From: Flavobacterium antarcticum DSM 19726
GTDB taxonomy: Bacteria > Bacteroidota > Bacteroidia > Flavobacteriales > Flavobacteriaceae
DNA: 64,000 bases
Direction: 5' to 3'
Assembly: GCF_000419685.1 (NCBI RefSeq)
Contig: NZ_ATTM01000002.1
Location: forward strand, 248,001 to 312,000
This document shows positions 46,701 to 53,251 of the stretch, piece after piece; the first letter of the stretch is position 1, and each line of letters opens with the position of its first letter. The notes below the pieces were generated by a model, which was not told where the DNA came from, searched no databases, and saw nothing but the letters and a program-made list of their open reading frames with translations. A program made the translations under genes and the position numbers.

Positions 46701-47628
46701 TTATTTTTATACGACAGATTTGGCTTTGGTACCAAACGTGGCTACAACGCCATCAGGAACCGTTGGTGCAGGAATTACTACTGCAAATTTAACAAATTTG
46801 GCTACGGGTGCTATTCACCGCCTTTTTGTAAGAAGTATTTGCAATGCAAATGACCTTAGTGTTTGGAGTAATGCAGGTTTATTGACCACAGATTGTGTGA
46901 CTGCAACTTTACCATACACGATTAATTTTGAAAATGCAGTAGTACCAAACTTACCGACTTGTACGACAGGTCAAGTACTTGGTTTTGGAAATTCTTGGGC
47001 GACTGAATCACTATCTAATTTCGGTTTTAACAGTAAAGTTCTTTCATTTGAATGGGCGTTCTACGATGCAAATGCATGGTTCTACACAAACAAGGTAACG
47101 TTAGTTGCAGGAACAACGTATTCGATATCTTACGAGTATGGAAATGACGATGACCTTTATACTGAAAAATTAAAAGTAGCCTTCGGAACTACGGCAAATG
47201 CTGCCGCAATGACTACTGAAATTGCCAATCATTCAGCGATTAATCAAGGTACATTGCAATCCAATATCGCGACGTTTACCCCAACAGCAAGTGGTGAATA
47301 TGTAATTGGATTTCAAGCGTATTCGGATGAATTTCAAAGTTTGTTGTTTGTAGATAACATTGTAATTCAAGAAGCGTTAGGATCAAACGGATTTGAAAAC
47401 AATTCATTTACAGCGTACCCAAATCCGGTACAAGATGTGTTGAATTTGAATTATACTACGACTATTTCTACTGTAGCAGTTTACAATCTTTTAGGACAAC
47501 AAGTTTTATCCGTAAATCTGAATGCAAACAAGGGTCAAGTTAACATGTCCGAATTAGCTGCGGGAACTTATTTAGTTAAGGTACAAGCAGAAAACGAAAT
47601 GAAGACTTTTAAAGTGATTAAAAAATAA
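43771..47628 (+). CDS. T9SS-secreted multidomain adhesin-like protein
   Basis: 1285 residues. Signal peptide (about 1-20, ending TGYGQ); N-terminal jelly-roll-like domain (about 21-205); fibronectin type III-like (206-298); cleaved-adhesin-type unit A (about 299-459); second Fn3 (460-550); GEVED domain (about 551-702, with WIDYNNDFNFD); third Fn3 (703-790); unit B (790-942), a degenerate copy of A; fourth Fn3 (943-1040); further jelly-roll (1040-1205). The T9SS C-terminal sorting domain (AYPNPVQDVLNLNY, from about 1206) includes the conserved AGTYLVKV. It is secreted and probably cell-surface-attached. Terminator 25 bp after the stop. Confidence 0.9.
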   Translation: MKKFTLLVLFFLSAILTGYGQVAVGTSLSTGQYAPFNPFAKYSYAQTIYLGSEINAGGFITSIQWYYTGSGALTNSQDLTIYFAETGKSSFTSSADFVPLSELTQVYTGGITTGSTPGWKTITLTTPFAFDGGSNLVVAVDENMAEFDAFADKFRFSPVSTDRTIYVYADEMNIDPANPTNDPNELTVRGSGSFVPNIILGGIQQACPAPSLITANNATASEATINWTAATGQTDWEVYVVTAGSPAPSGATSGDQVTGTPTSLQSNLASETDYSVYVRSMCSETMGSGWTGPINFRTLCPPFGNFDENFDTTATGALPLCWIKTIESTSASANISVISYTVSSTPNTVLMSNSGDANAQVLFVTPALDAIGLDTHQLKFKARGGANNQVLIMGTMSDPKDPTTFVTLQTIALTNVYKDYLLTLNTSTTASHIAFKHGLGGTFRSIYIDDVKWEESPTTVPDCITEFMATPASGCGNFATAFTWTPVATASGYTISIATTPNGTDLGINDLDLSTALTYSYVGAPNTTYYYKIKAYNLNGTQDCWEDTFTTYEFGCYCGSLPTSNHGAGISNVQIGNANFPVTDVYHADFITGTALPLTRGVNNVMNIEFSTGSPYYTTIWIDYNNDFNFDVSEIAYTGQVMSNLIPSLLNTSFDIPLTAQLGEHRMRVLSTYANATPANPCYSGTYGVSLDFKVTILEAPTCFPPTMNTVSDITATSAKLEWISEAPSVNVEYGITGFTQGTGLVSSDVTAETVTLNNLTAQTSYVYYIQANCGSTNLSPWNGPYAFKTACSSFGDFTENFTVENTVPSVECWYTLKNSTSASAYVQISASSDYVQLSNSGDAAAALYLITPSLTALPLSTHRVKFTAKGSAGTSIMVGTMANPSVEGTFTNVQTLPLTTTFTEYSVSFTAATTNAHVAFKFVGTGTYQTVSIDDVIWEAIPSCLKPSAPTATNVTTTTATINWTASVPAPANGYDYFYTTDLALVPNVATTPSGTVGAGITTANLTNLATGAIHRLFVRSICNANDLSVWSNAGLLTTDCVTATLPYTINFENAVVPNLPTCTTGQVLGFGNSWATESLSNFGFNSKVLSFEWAFYDANAWFYTNKVTLVAGTTYSISYEYGNDDDLYTEKLKVAFGTTANAAAMTTEIANHSAINQGTLQSNIATFTPTASGEYVIGFQAYSDEFQSLLFVDNIVIQEALGSNGFENNSFTAYPNPVQDVLNLNYTTTISTVAVYNLLGQQVLSVNLNANKGQVNMSELAAGTYLVKVQAENEMKTFKVIKK

Positions 47629-47652
47629 GTTTTTTATTTTAAGACTTTTTTC

Positions 47653-47678
47653 AAGCCACCTTCGGGTGGCTTTTTTTT
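47653..47678 (+). terminator. Terminator after the T9SS adhesin gene
   Basis: AAGCCACC-TTCG-GGTGGCTT (47653-47672): an 8-bp stem with a stable UUCG tetraloop, followed by TTTTTT. Confidence 0.9.
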
Positions 47679-47720
47679 GCTCTAAAAAAAGCGGATCCGT
47701 ACCGTTTGTGAAACTAGCTA

Positions 47721-48344
47721 TTATTCTGCTAACAAATCCTCCATCTGCTTACTGAATTTCTCAGAAGCATAATTCGCAAAATTTTCATGGTGAAAGCGAA
47801 TCTTTCCCTTTTTATCTAACACAACGGTTGTTGGTAAACTACCCGTATAAATAGCATAAGGGATGTAGGAATTTGATGTCTGAAGCGGAAACGAAAATTG
47901 CTCGTTCTCCATATAGTTTTTTGCTTTTGAAATGTCCTTGTCTTGGTTGATCATTAAAAAATAGACGTTTGGATTGTCTTTAAATTTCGAATATAGTTTC
48001 TCAATGGAAGGAAATTCAGCACGACAAGGTCCACACCAAGAAGCCCAAAAATTAATAAAAACGACTTTACCTCTTAATTCAATTGTATTTTGAACCGTAC
48101 CGTCTTGGTTCACAAAATCAAAATCATTTGATTGAGCAAGTTCTGCCGTGGTACTTTCATTTTCAATTTTAGCATTGAAAATTCCTGTTAACATTATTTT
48201 CTGCAATACCCAGGCTTTGGCATCCGGATTCACCATAATAGTGACAAATGCAATTACCATGAGAAGGGAACCACCATGTTTTTTAATAAATTGAATCGCC
48301 TTTTGCTTCGTAGATAGTGGCTTGGAGTTATTATCGGAATTCAT
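47721..48344 (-). CDS. TlpA-family membrane-anchored thioredoxin-like protein
   Basis: 207 residues. One N-terminal transmembrane helix (about 24-42) anchors an extracytoplasmic thioredoxin fold with WASWCGPCRAEFPS, i.e. active-site C-G-P-C, followed by TVVLDKKGKIRF and the cis-Pro in SLPTT. It belongs to TlpA/ResA-type reductants used in cytochrome c maturation or general disulfide reduction. Its 5' end faces the DUF2452 gene. The full signal region from residue 1 is intact. Confidence 0.9.
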   Translation of the reverse strand: MNSDNNSKPLSTKQKAIQFIKKHGGSLLMVIAFVTIMVNPDAKAWVLQKIMLTGIFNAKIENESTTAELAQSNDFDFVNQDGTVQNTIELRGKVVFINFWASWCGPCRAEFPSIEKLYSKFKDNPNVYFLMINQDKDISKAKNYMENEQFSFPLQTSNSYIPYAIYTGSLPTTVVLDKKGKIRFHHENFANYASEKFSKQMEDLLAE

Positions 48345-48493
48345 TTCAGATTTTATTTAGTGCAGAAAGTCCGTTGTTTTATAAGTACGGCACTTCCTTG
48401 TTATTTTTCAAATTTGCCTCTAATTAAAGGAATTTACGATTTCCCACTTCAATTATACCAAAACATTCAATTTTGTTTAACATTAAAAACATA

Positions 48494-48523
48494 TTGATAA
48501 ACAGAAAATATAATTTATCTTTG
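48494..48523 (+). promoter_or_regulatory. Full Bacteroidetes promoter TTG-N19-TATCTTTG
   Basis: -33 TTG (48494-48496) and -7 TATCTTTG (48516-48523), a perfect consensus pair with 19-bp spacing. The DUF2452 gene starts 140 bp downstream, so the mRNA leader would be about 130 bases long, unusually long in this window. Confidence 0.7.
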
Positions 48524-48663
48524 CATACAAATCAAACTGACTACGTAATTTTAGTTGGAAAAAGATGTTCAGTATCGTTACTAATTTGATTCTTTAAATA
48601 CTTATAAAATAAAATTTTGAAGGCACCTCTTTTCGGTCCTTTTCAAAAATAAAAATCAGCTCT

Positions 48664-49062
48664 ATGGAAGACAAAAAACCGGATAATGTGGTGTATTCAA
48701 AAACCGAAGGCTACAACGCCCATTTATTGCCTTATGCGACAAGTGTTGGTGCACCAGCCATCAGAATTGACGACTTGGTATCGTGGAAAAGTCGAGGAAT
48801 TACGGCAGTAAATAAAGAGTTTGAGGCAAAGTTCAACGACTTAAAACTGCAATATGAAAGTCTGATTCAAGAATTTGAATGGAATGAAATCGTCTACAAT
48901 TCTAAATTTTCTTTTGAACCTGTATTTGGCGAGATGTATCATTTATACCGCGGTAAAGATGGTTTAAATTTCCTTTCGCTGATTGGTCCAGACGAATGGA
49001 ACAGAGAACACATCGGCACGTTCAAGATGAACAGTGATAAGAAATGGTTGCATTTGTATTAG
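48664..49062 (+). CDS. DUF2452 family protein
   Basis: 132 residues matching DUF2452, a small cytoplasmic family: VVYSKTEGYNAHLLPYATSVGAPAI and WNREHIGTFKMNSDKKW near the end, with a GPD segment (LIGPDEWNR) before it. It lacks a signal peptide. The family is widely conserved in Bacteroidetes and has been loosely tied to nucleotide binding; I know of no defined role. Preceded by a good promoter with a long leader and followed by a terminator. Confidence 0.82.
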   Translation: MEDKKPDNVVYSKTEGYNAHLLPYATSVGAPAIRIDDLVSWKSRGITAVNKEFEAKFNDLKLQYESLIQEFEWNEIVYNSKFSFEPVFGEMYHLYRGKDGLNFLSLIGPDEWNREHIGTFKMNSDKKWLHLY

Positions 49063-49086
49063 TTTTTACCTAGATAATTAAAAAAA

Positions 49087-49132
49087 AACAGCATCTCTGA
49101 AAGGTAAAAGTCTACTTCTCAAAGATGCTGTT
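49087..49132. terminator. Terminator between DUF2452 and nitroreductase genes
   Basis: AACAGCATCT (49087-49096) pairs perfectly with AGATGCTGTT (49123-49132). It lies between converging genes, with an A-run on the left that serves the minus strand. Confidence 0.65.
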
Positions 49133-49171
49133 CGTTCAGCTCAATTCAATCCAGCTGCTTTCGTTCGTTCA

Positions 49172-49807
49172 CTATTTGATTCGTATAGCGAATTCTTCCA
49201 TAGGGTTTCTTACTTTTTTCATCGTAGAAAGCCAATCGCGTTGTTTGTCGCTGTAGCCCATATACAATAAAGTTACACTTTTTAAACCCCGTTTTTCTAA
49301 TTCCAAAACGTCGTCAATTCGCTTATTGTCGAAGCCTTCCGCAGGCGTAGTGTCTATTTTAAGTTCCGCCGCTTGAGCCATTGCCAATACTAAACCAATA
49401 TACGATTGCTTCGCTGCATGGTTAAAATGCGCTTCTTTTGACTGATTGCCGTACATTTCCTTTATCTTATCCGTGTACGAATTGAACCTGCCTTGTGGCA
49501 AATCCCGCTCCTCAGTTGTTCGGTCGTAAATCGCATCTATTCGTTCAGGCGTATATTCATTCCACGCGGCAAAAACCAAGACGTGTGAACATTCTACCAT
49601 GCATTCCGGATTAAGCGATCCATCCACCAATTGCGCTCGAATTGCTGGATTTTCAACAACAAGTACTCTAAATTGCTGCAATCCAGATGAGGTCGGTGCT
49701 AATCGGGCTGCTTCTAAAATTTTTTGTAAGTCTTCTTCGCTTACTTTTTTTGTGGGGTCGTATGCTTTCGTGGCATGGCGCCAATTCAAATTTTCAATTA
49801 AACTCAT
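49172..49807 (-). CDS. NAD(P)H nitroreductase family protein
   Basis: 211 residues with the flavin-binding nitroreductase pattern: NLNWRHATKAYDPTKKVSEED, LEAARLAPTSSGLQQFRVLVV and AEGFDNKRIDDVLELEKRGL. Similar to NfsB/oxygen-insensitive nitroreductases, using FMN and NAD(P)H; the natural substrate is often a quinone or unknown. Cytoplasmic. Convergent with DUF2452. Family confident. Confidence 0.9.
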   Translation of the reverse strand: MSLIENLNWRHATKAYDPTKKVSEEDLQKILEAARLAPTSSGLQQFRVLVVENPAIRAQLVDGSLNPECMVECSHVLVFAAWNEYTPERIDAIYDRTTEERDLPQGRFNSYTDKIKEMYGNQSKEAHFNHAAKQSYIGLVLAMAQAAELKIDTTPAEGFDNKRIDDVLELEKRGLKSVTLLYMGYSDKQRDWLSTMKKVRNPMEEFAIRIK

Positions 49808-50094
49808 AACTCTTGTTTTTCAATTTTTGTAATGTTAAGAATTAATTAGAGAAAAGAGTTTTAAAGTTTTATTAAAAAGAATCAGCGTGCTGTAATTAGT
49901 TCCTGATTCAAAATAGAATTAGCCACTAGAATTTTATAGCAAATTAATGAAGTCGTTGCTAAATGATTCTATGTTTGAAATAAACAAAAGACTTTTAACG
50001 AAGTACCATTTAAATTACTAGCTTTACTCTAAATTAGTTATACTTAAAAATTTGCTAATTAAGAAAAATACCATCAACGCCAAAAAATCAAATT

Positions 50095-50919
50095 ATGAAA
50101 CGACGAGACAGCGAACGCATTCATCCTTATTCCAACACACTATTTCGTGAGTTGGGCATTTTCGATTTACAAGGTGTTTTAAAAAAGGATTCCCTTTATC
50201 AGTGCGGAGTTGAGAATTATCAAGTGAATAAAATAAGCGAAATAGATTTTGGGATTTTACAAAACGAGGTTGAAATAGCACGATACTATTTCTGCCAGCA
50301 CTTGCAAATTCCCTACTACACCATTATTTCAGTGGTTGAAAAGCAATGCTTTAAAATATTCAACACTTTTCTCATTGAAAGCAAAATAATATTTCAAGAA
50401 GAATGCCAACTCACAATTTCTGAATTTATTGTGTGGTGGCGCGACCGACAACCTTACACCCAAACAAAACCCATGTACGATGCCGCTGATCGAATTAAAA
50501 ACAGTATGATAGATTGTGTTTTATTTGAAAACAAACTGGCTTGGGGTGTAAACATTGATGGATTTTCATTCAAAGAAAATCAACACGTAGTTAATGCCAT
50601 TTACGAGAAACGAATTTGCACCTGCAAAACGGCTTACAATGTTTCTAATTACGATCCCAACAAGTATTTTTTTGGTACAACCGAACGTAAAGGCGATTTT
50701 CCTTCATGGAATGTGCTCGGAAATTTAGCGCGAACACTAAGCTGTCGACTCTTCTTACTTACTTTTGACACCAGCGATCATTCTCAGGTGGGTGTTACGC
50801 GAATTACAAATATTTCGAAGGAAAATGGCCTTACTTATTTGAATGATGCAAAACCGTACCATACCATTTTTGAAAATAATTCAGAAGAATTAAAGCTTTG
50901 GATGCATGCTCGAATGTGA
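50095..50919 (+). CDS. Unknown protein beside a DNA cytosine methyltransferase gene
   Basis: 274 residues; I do not recognise it. No signal peptide or clear membrane helix; several Cys (about eight, including CTC near residue 180) and a Trp-rich stretch (ISEFIVWWRDRQPYTQTK). It ends exactly where the opposite-strand methyltransferase ends, the stop codons abutting with no spacer. The neighbour is a phage-type gene, so this may also be acquired. No toxin, nuclease or restriction motif is visible. Confidence 0.6.
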   Translation: MKRRDSERIHPYSNTLFRELGIFDLQGVLKKDSLYQCGVENYQVNKISEIDFGILQNEVEIARYYFCQHLQIPYYTIISVVEKQCFKIFNTFLIESKIIFQEECQLTISEFIVWWRDRQPYTQTKPMYDAADRIKNSMIDCVLFENKLAWGVNIDGFSFKENQHVVNAIYEKRICTCKTAYNVSNYDPNKYFFGTTERKGDFPSWNVLGNLARTLSCRLFLLTFDTSDHSQVGVTRITNISKENGLTYLNDAKPYHTIFENNSEELKLWMHARM

Positions 50920-51627
50920 CTATTTTGTCCATTGATCGGCCATTGCCTTTGCCATTCCTTCAAAGGTCTTGCTTCGCATCGTGCGTCGTTCGGCATCACT
51001 TTTAGAAAGTGTCAAAGCATCAGAATACCATTTCGGCAAACTTTTCCCACTGCTCAAAACAAGTCGCTCTCCCTTTCCTACCACATTAGTGGGCTCTAAT
51101 AGCGGAAGGTTTTTTAACCACAAACACGTCGCTTTTGAGGCTTCGTCACCAAACATCCAGGGATGCACTGTTTGGTTTGGTTTTCGGTAGCGGGTACTGA
51201 CAATTCCTACTGGATTTTCGACCGCAATTCGTTCAATTGGAGCTTCAAGCAATTTTATGAAAAAGGCAAGTGCTTCTTCCCGATCCACGGCACGATTTGG
51301 AAATCGTGGATGGGGCCGTCTTTGGTCAAAAGGCATATCGCTGTCGTCCGGATGGTAATACCAACGCGCTCCACTTACCGCCAAAAAAGTACACGGCGGA
51401 TGTGCAATCATCATATCCCAACTTCCTTTTATTTTTATAATATCGCCATTTTGAACCGCACCTCCTTTATTTTCAATGACTTCAAAAACATCGTGGTGAA
51501 AATGCCATTCCGGATGTCCTCCACTGCAAGGCAATAAATCACAACTGAATGCCTCATGACCAAGAAGCCGTAATTCTTTAGTAACTGCCTGACTTTCTTC
51601 GCATGCCACAAGTATTTTCATAGTCAA
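50920..51627 (-). CDS. Phage-type DNA (cytosine-5-)methyltransferase-like protein
   Basis: 235 residues. Motifs: KILVACEESQAVTKELRLLGHEAFSCDLLP (SAM-binding start), AHPPCTFLAVSG with the catalytic Pro-Cys of motif IV, and ENPVG for motif VI (usually ENV). Shorter than typical Dcm (lacks a large target-recognition region), as in the phage-encoded or stand-alone class. A stand-alone methylase could be an orphan epigenetic modifier or a phage remnant. Convergent with the unknown 274-residue gene; its own promoter lies at 51715-51742. Confidence 0.82.
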   Translation of the reverse strand: MTMKILVACEESQAVTKELRLLGHEAFSCDLLPCSGGHPEWHFHHDVFEVIENKGGAVQNGDIIKIKGSWDMMIAHPPCTFLAVSGARWYYHPDDSDMPFDQRRPHPRFPNRAVDREEALAFFIKLLEAPIERIAVENPVGIVSTRYRKPNQTVHPWMFGDEASKATCLWLKNLPLLEPTNVVGKGERLVLSSGKSLPKWYSDALTLSKSDAERRTMRSKTFEGMAKAMADQWTK

Positions 51628-51714
51628 ATTGGGAGATAAATGGTTTGTACGGTAGTATTGTATTAAAATAAATTAAATTTTGATGCACTGTATTGCGCAC
51701 TAAAATTCGACTAA

Positions 51715-51742
51715 CAAATATAAACAAACAGGCGAAAAACAA
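51715..51742 (-). promoter_or_regulatory. Full Bacteroidetes promoter for the methyltransferase
   Basis: On the minus strand: TTG (51740-51742), 17-bp spacer, TATATTTG (51715-51722), matching the Bacteroidetes -33/-7 pair. It lies 88 bp before the start at 51627. Confidence 0.6.
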
Positions 51743-51930
51743 CCTATGAATTCCTGATTAAAATGACTTTTTTAGTAATTGGATTATAAATAAACCCTTG
51801 GAAAATAATTTCATACGAAAACGAAGCGTTCCCTTAAAAATAATGCAAAATAAATTATTTGTGCTCCTTATCATTAGCTTTCAAACTGATTCTTAAAATA
51901 AGTATCTTGCACCACTTACCGCTAAATGCC

Positions 51931-52761
51931 ATGCCTGTACATTTATTTAAAATTAAAACGCTTTACATTCTATCGTTTCTACTTTGGATTACCATTTCTG
52001 GAGTTAGCTTTTCACAAATAAAACTGGTTTCTTGGAATGTTGAAAATCTTGGCCAATCAAAGTCGGAACAAGAAATTAAATTCATCGCGCAAACCTTGAA
52101 AAATTATGATGTGGTGGCACTGCAAGAAGTCGTGGCAGGTTATGGAGGTATTCAAGCGGTTGCAAAACTAGCGGACGAATTGAATCGGACGGGTTCTAAA
52201 TGGGATTATGAAATTAGCGAACCTACTTCGAGTAGTGCCTACAAAACAGAACGCTACGCTTTTTTGTGGAAAACGGCTGCTGTAAAGAAAATAGGTACAG
52301 CTTGGCTTGAACAAACGTATGCGTTGGAAATTGACCGCGAGCCTTTTTACAGCACCTTTGAATATAAAAACAAATCGTTTACGGTGGTAAATTTTCACGC
52401 CATAACAAAAAAGAGACAACCCGAAACCGAAATAAAATACTTCAAATTTCTTCCCGCCTTATATTCTGATTTGAACTTGATTTTTGTAGGCGATTTCAAT
52501 TGTCCCCAATCCAACTCGGTTTTTAATCCTTTGAAAAAAATAGGTTATGTACCTTTACTTATCGATCAGAAAACAACTTTGAAAAAGCAGGTAAAACACG
52601 GTGAATACTTAGCCTCTGAATTTGATAATATGTTTTACGCACCAAAAGTAACTAAAATAAACGGCGGCGTTCTTCGGTTTTATGAACACTTCTGTTCTTT
52701 AGCGGAAGCCCGAAAAGTTTCGGACCACATTCCAATTTGGATGGAGTTTTCGTTCAATTAA
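51931..52761 (+). CDS. Secreted endonuclease/exonuclease/phosphatase-family protein
   Basis: 276 residues from ATG 51931. MPVHLFKIKTLYILSFLLW followed by ISGVSFS is a signal peptide, so an in-frame start 72 bp upstream is not preferred. The EEP domain shows LVSWNVENLG, VALQEVV (Glu), VGDFNCP (Asp/Asn), and SDHIPIW (catalytic Asp-His). Possible roles are nuclease, phosphodiesterase or phosphatase outside the cytoplasm; substrate unknown. The near-consensus TATCTTG at 51903-51909 precedes it. Confidence 0.85.
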   Translation: MPVHLFKIKTLYILSFLLWITISGVSFSQIKLVSWNVENLGQSKSEQEIKFIAQTLKNYDVVALQEVVAGYGGIQAVAKLADELNRTGSKWDYEISEPTSSSAYKTERYAFLWKTAAVKKIGTAWLEQTYALEIDREPFYSTFEYKNKSFTVVNFHAITKKRQPETEIKYFKFLPALYSDLNLIFVGDFNCPQSNSVFNPLKKIGYVPLLIDQKTTLKKQVKHGEYLASEFDNMFYAPKVTKINGGVLRFYEHFCSLAEARKVSDHIPIWMEFSFN

Positions 52762-52825
52762 TTATTTTTTAAAGGTGAATTATTTCTCGTACTAGCGCTC
52801 TAATTCTACCACTCGATTCCAAAAC

Positions 52826-53038
52826 TTATTTTCGAATTCTTCTTTCGGTGCGATACGAATACCGATAGGCCCGTTTTACCACTTGCGTAAAAGTGATAAA
52901 AAACAAGCCGATGATAAAGGCATAATTTTTCGGCCAACTACCAAGTGGAGCATAAACAATGGCATAAATCATCAAACCAAGAAGCAATGTCCAAACGCTT
53001 AATGTAACGATAAAAACCCATCTCTTACTTGATTTCAT
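52826..53038 (-). CDS. Small two-helix membrane protein
   Basis: 70 residues: helix about 8-28 (VFIVTLSVWTLLLGLMIYAIVY), helix about 38-52 (AFIIGLFFITFTQVV), then a basic C-terminal RAYRYSYRTERRIRK. No known family. It faces nrdD across about 210 bp that contains two palindromes and an nrdD promoter-like element. Confidence 0.6.
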   Translation of the reverse strand: MKSSKRWVFIVTLSVWTLLLGLMIYAIVYAPLGSWPKNYAFIIGLFFITFTQVVKRAYRYSYRTERRIRK

Positions 53039-53083
53039 GGTTGCTTCTTTCTGTTAAAGTGATAAAAAAAGCAATTTACGAAT

Positions 53084-53102
53084 AAATCAATACTATTGAT
53101 TT
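53084..53102. promoter_or_regulatory. Perfect 19-bp palindrome upstream of nrdD
   Basis: AAATCAATA-C-TATTGATTT is perfectly self-complementary around a single centre base. It lies 150 bp before nrdD, in the divergent gap. Candidate operator; factor unknown. Confidence 0.5.
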
Positions 53103-53171
53103 CCCTACTCAAATCTTTTTTACACTAAATACATCCTCGATAAACTTATCAACAATTTAATTTTCAATTTG

Positions 53172-53190
53172 TTGATTACTAATTAATCAA
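53172..53190. promoter_or_regulatory. Inverted repeat TTGATTA-N5-TAATCAA upstream of nrdD
   Basis: Perfect 7-bp arms at 53172-53178 and 53184-53190. The arms begin TTGAT and end ATCAA as in CRP/FNR-type sites, but the spacing is 5 bp longer than a standard TTGAT-N4-ATCAA site. It is 62-80 bp before the ATG, just upstream of the likely promoter; a third small inverted repeat (AAGACT/AGTCTT) lies at 53193-53208. Confidence 0.5.
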
Positions 53191-53217
53191 ACAAGACTAA
53201 AAAGTCTTTTTAATATA

Positions 53218-53225
53218 TAGATTTG
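53218..53225 (+). promoter_or_regulatory. Bacteroidetes -7 element TAGATTTG for nrdD
   Basis: Perfect TAnnTTTG, 26 bp before the nrdD ATG; no -33 TTG at standard spacing, which fits an activator-dependent promoter. Confidence 0.5.
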
Positions 53226-53251
53226 TCGTGAATCCTTCAAAATTATAACTC

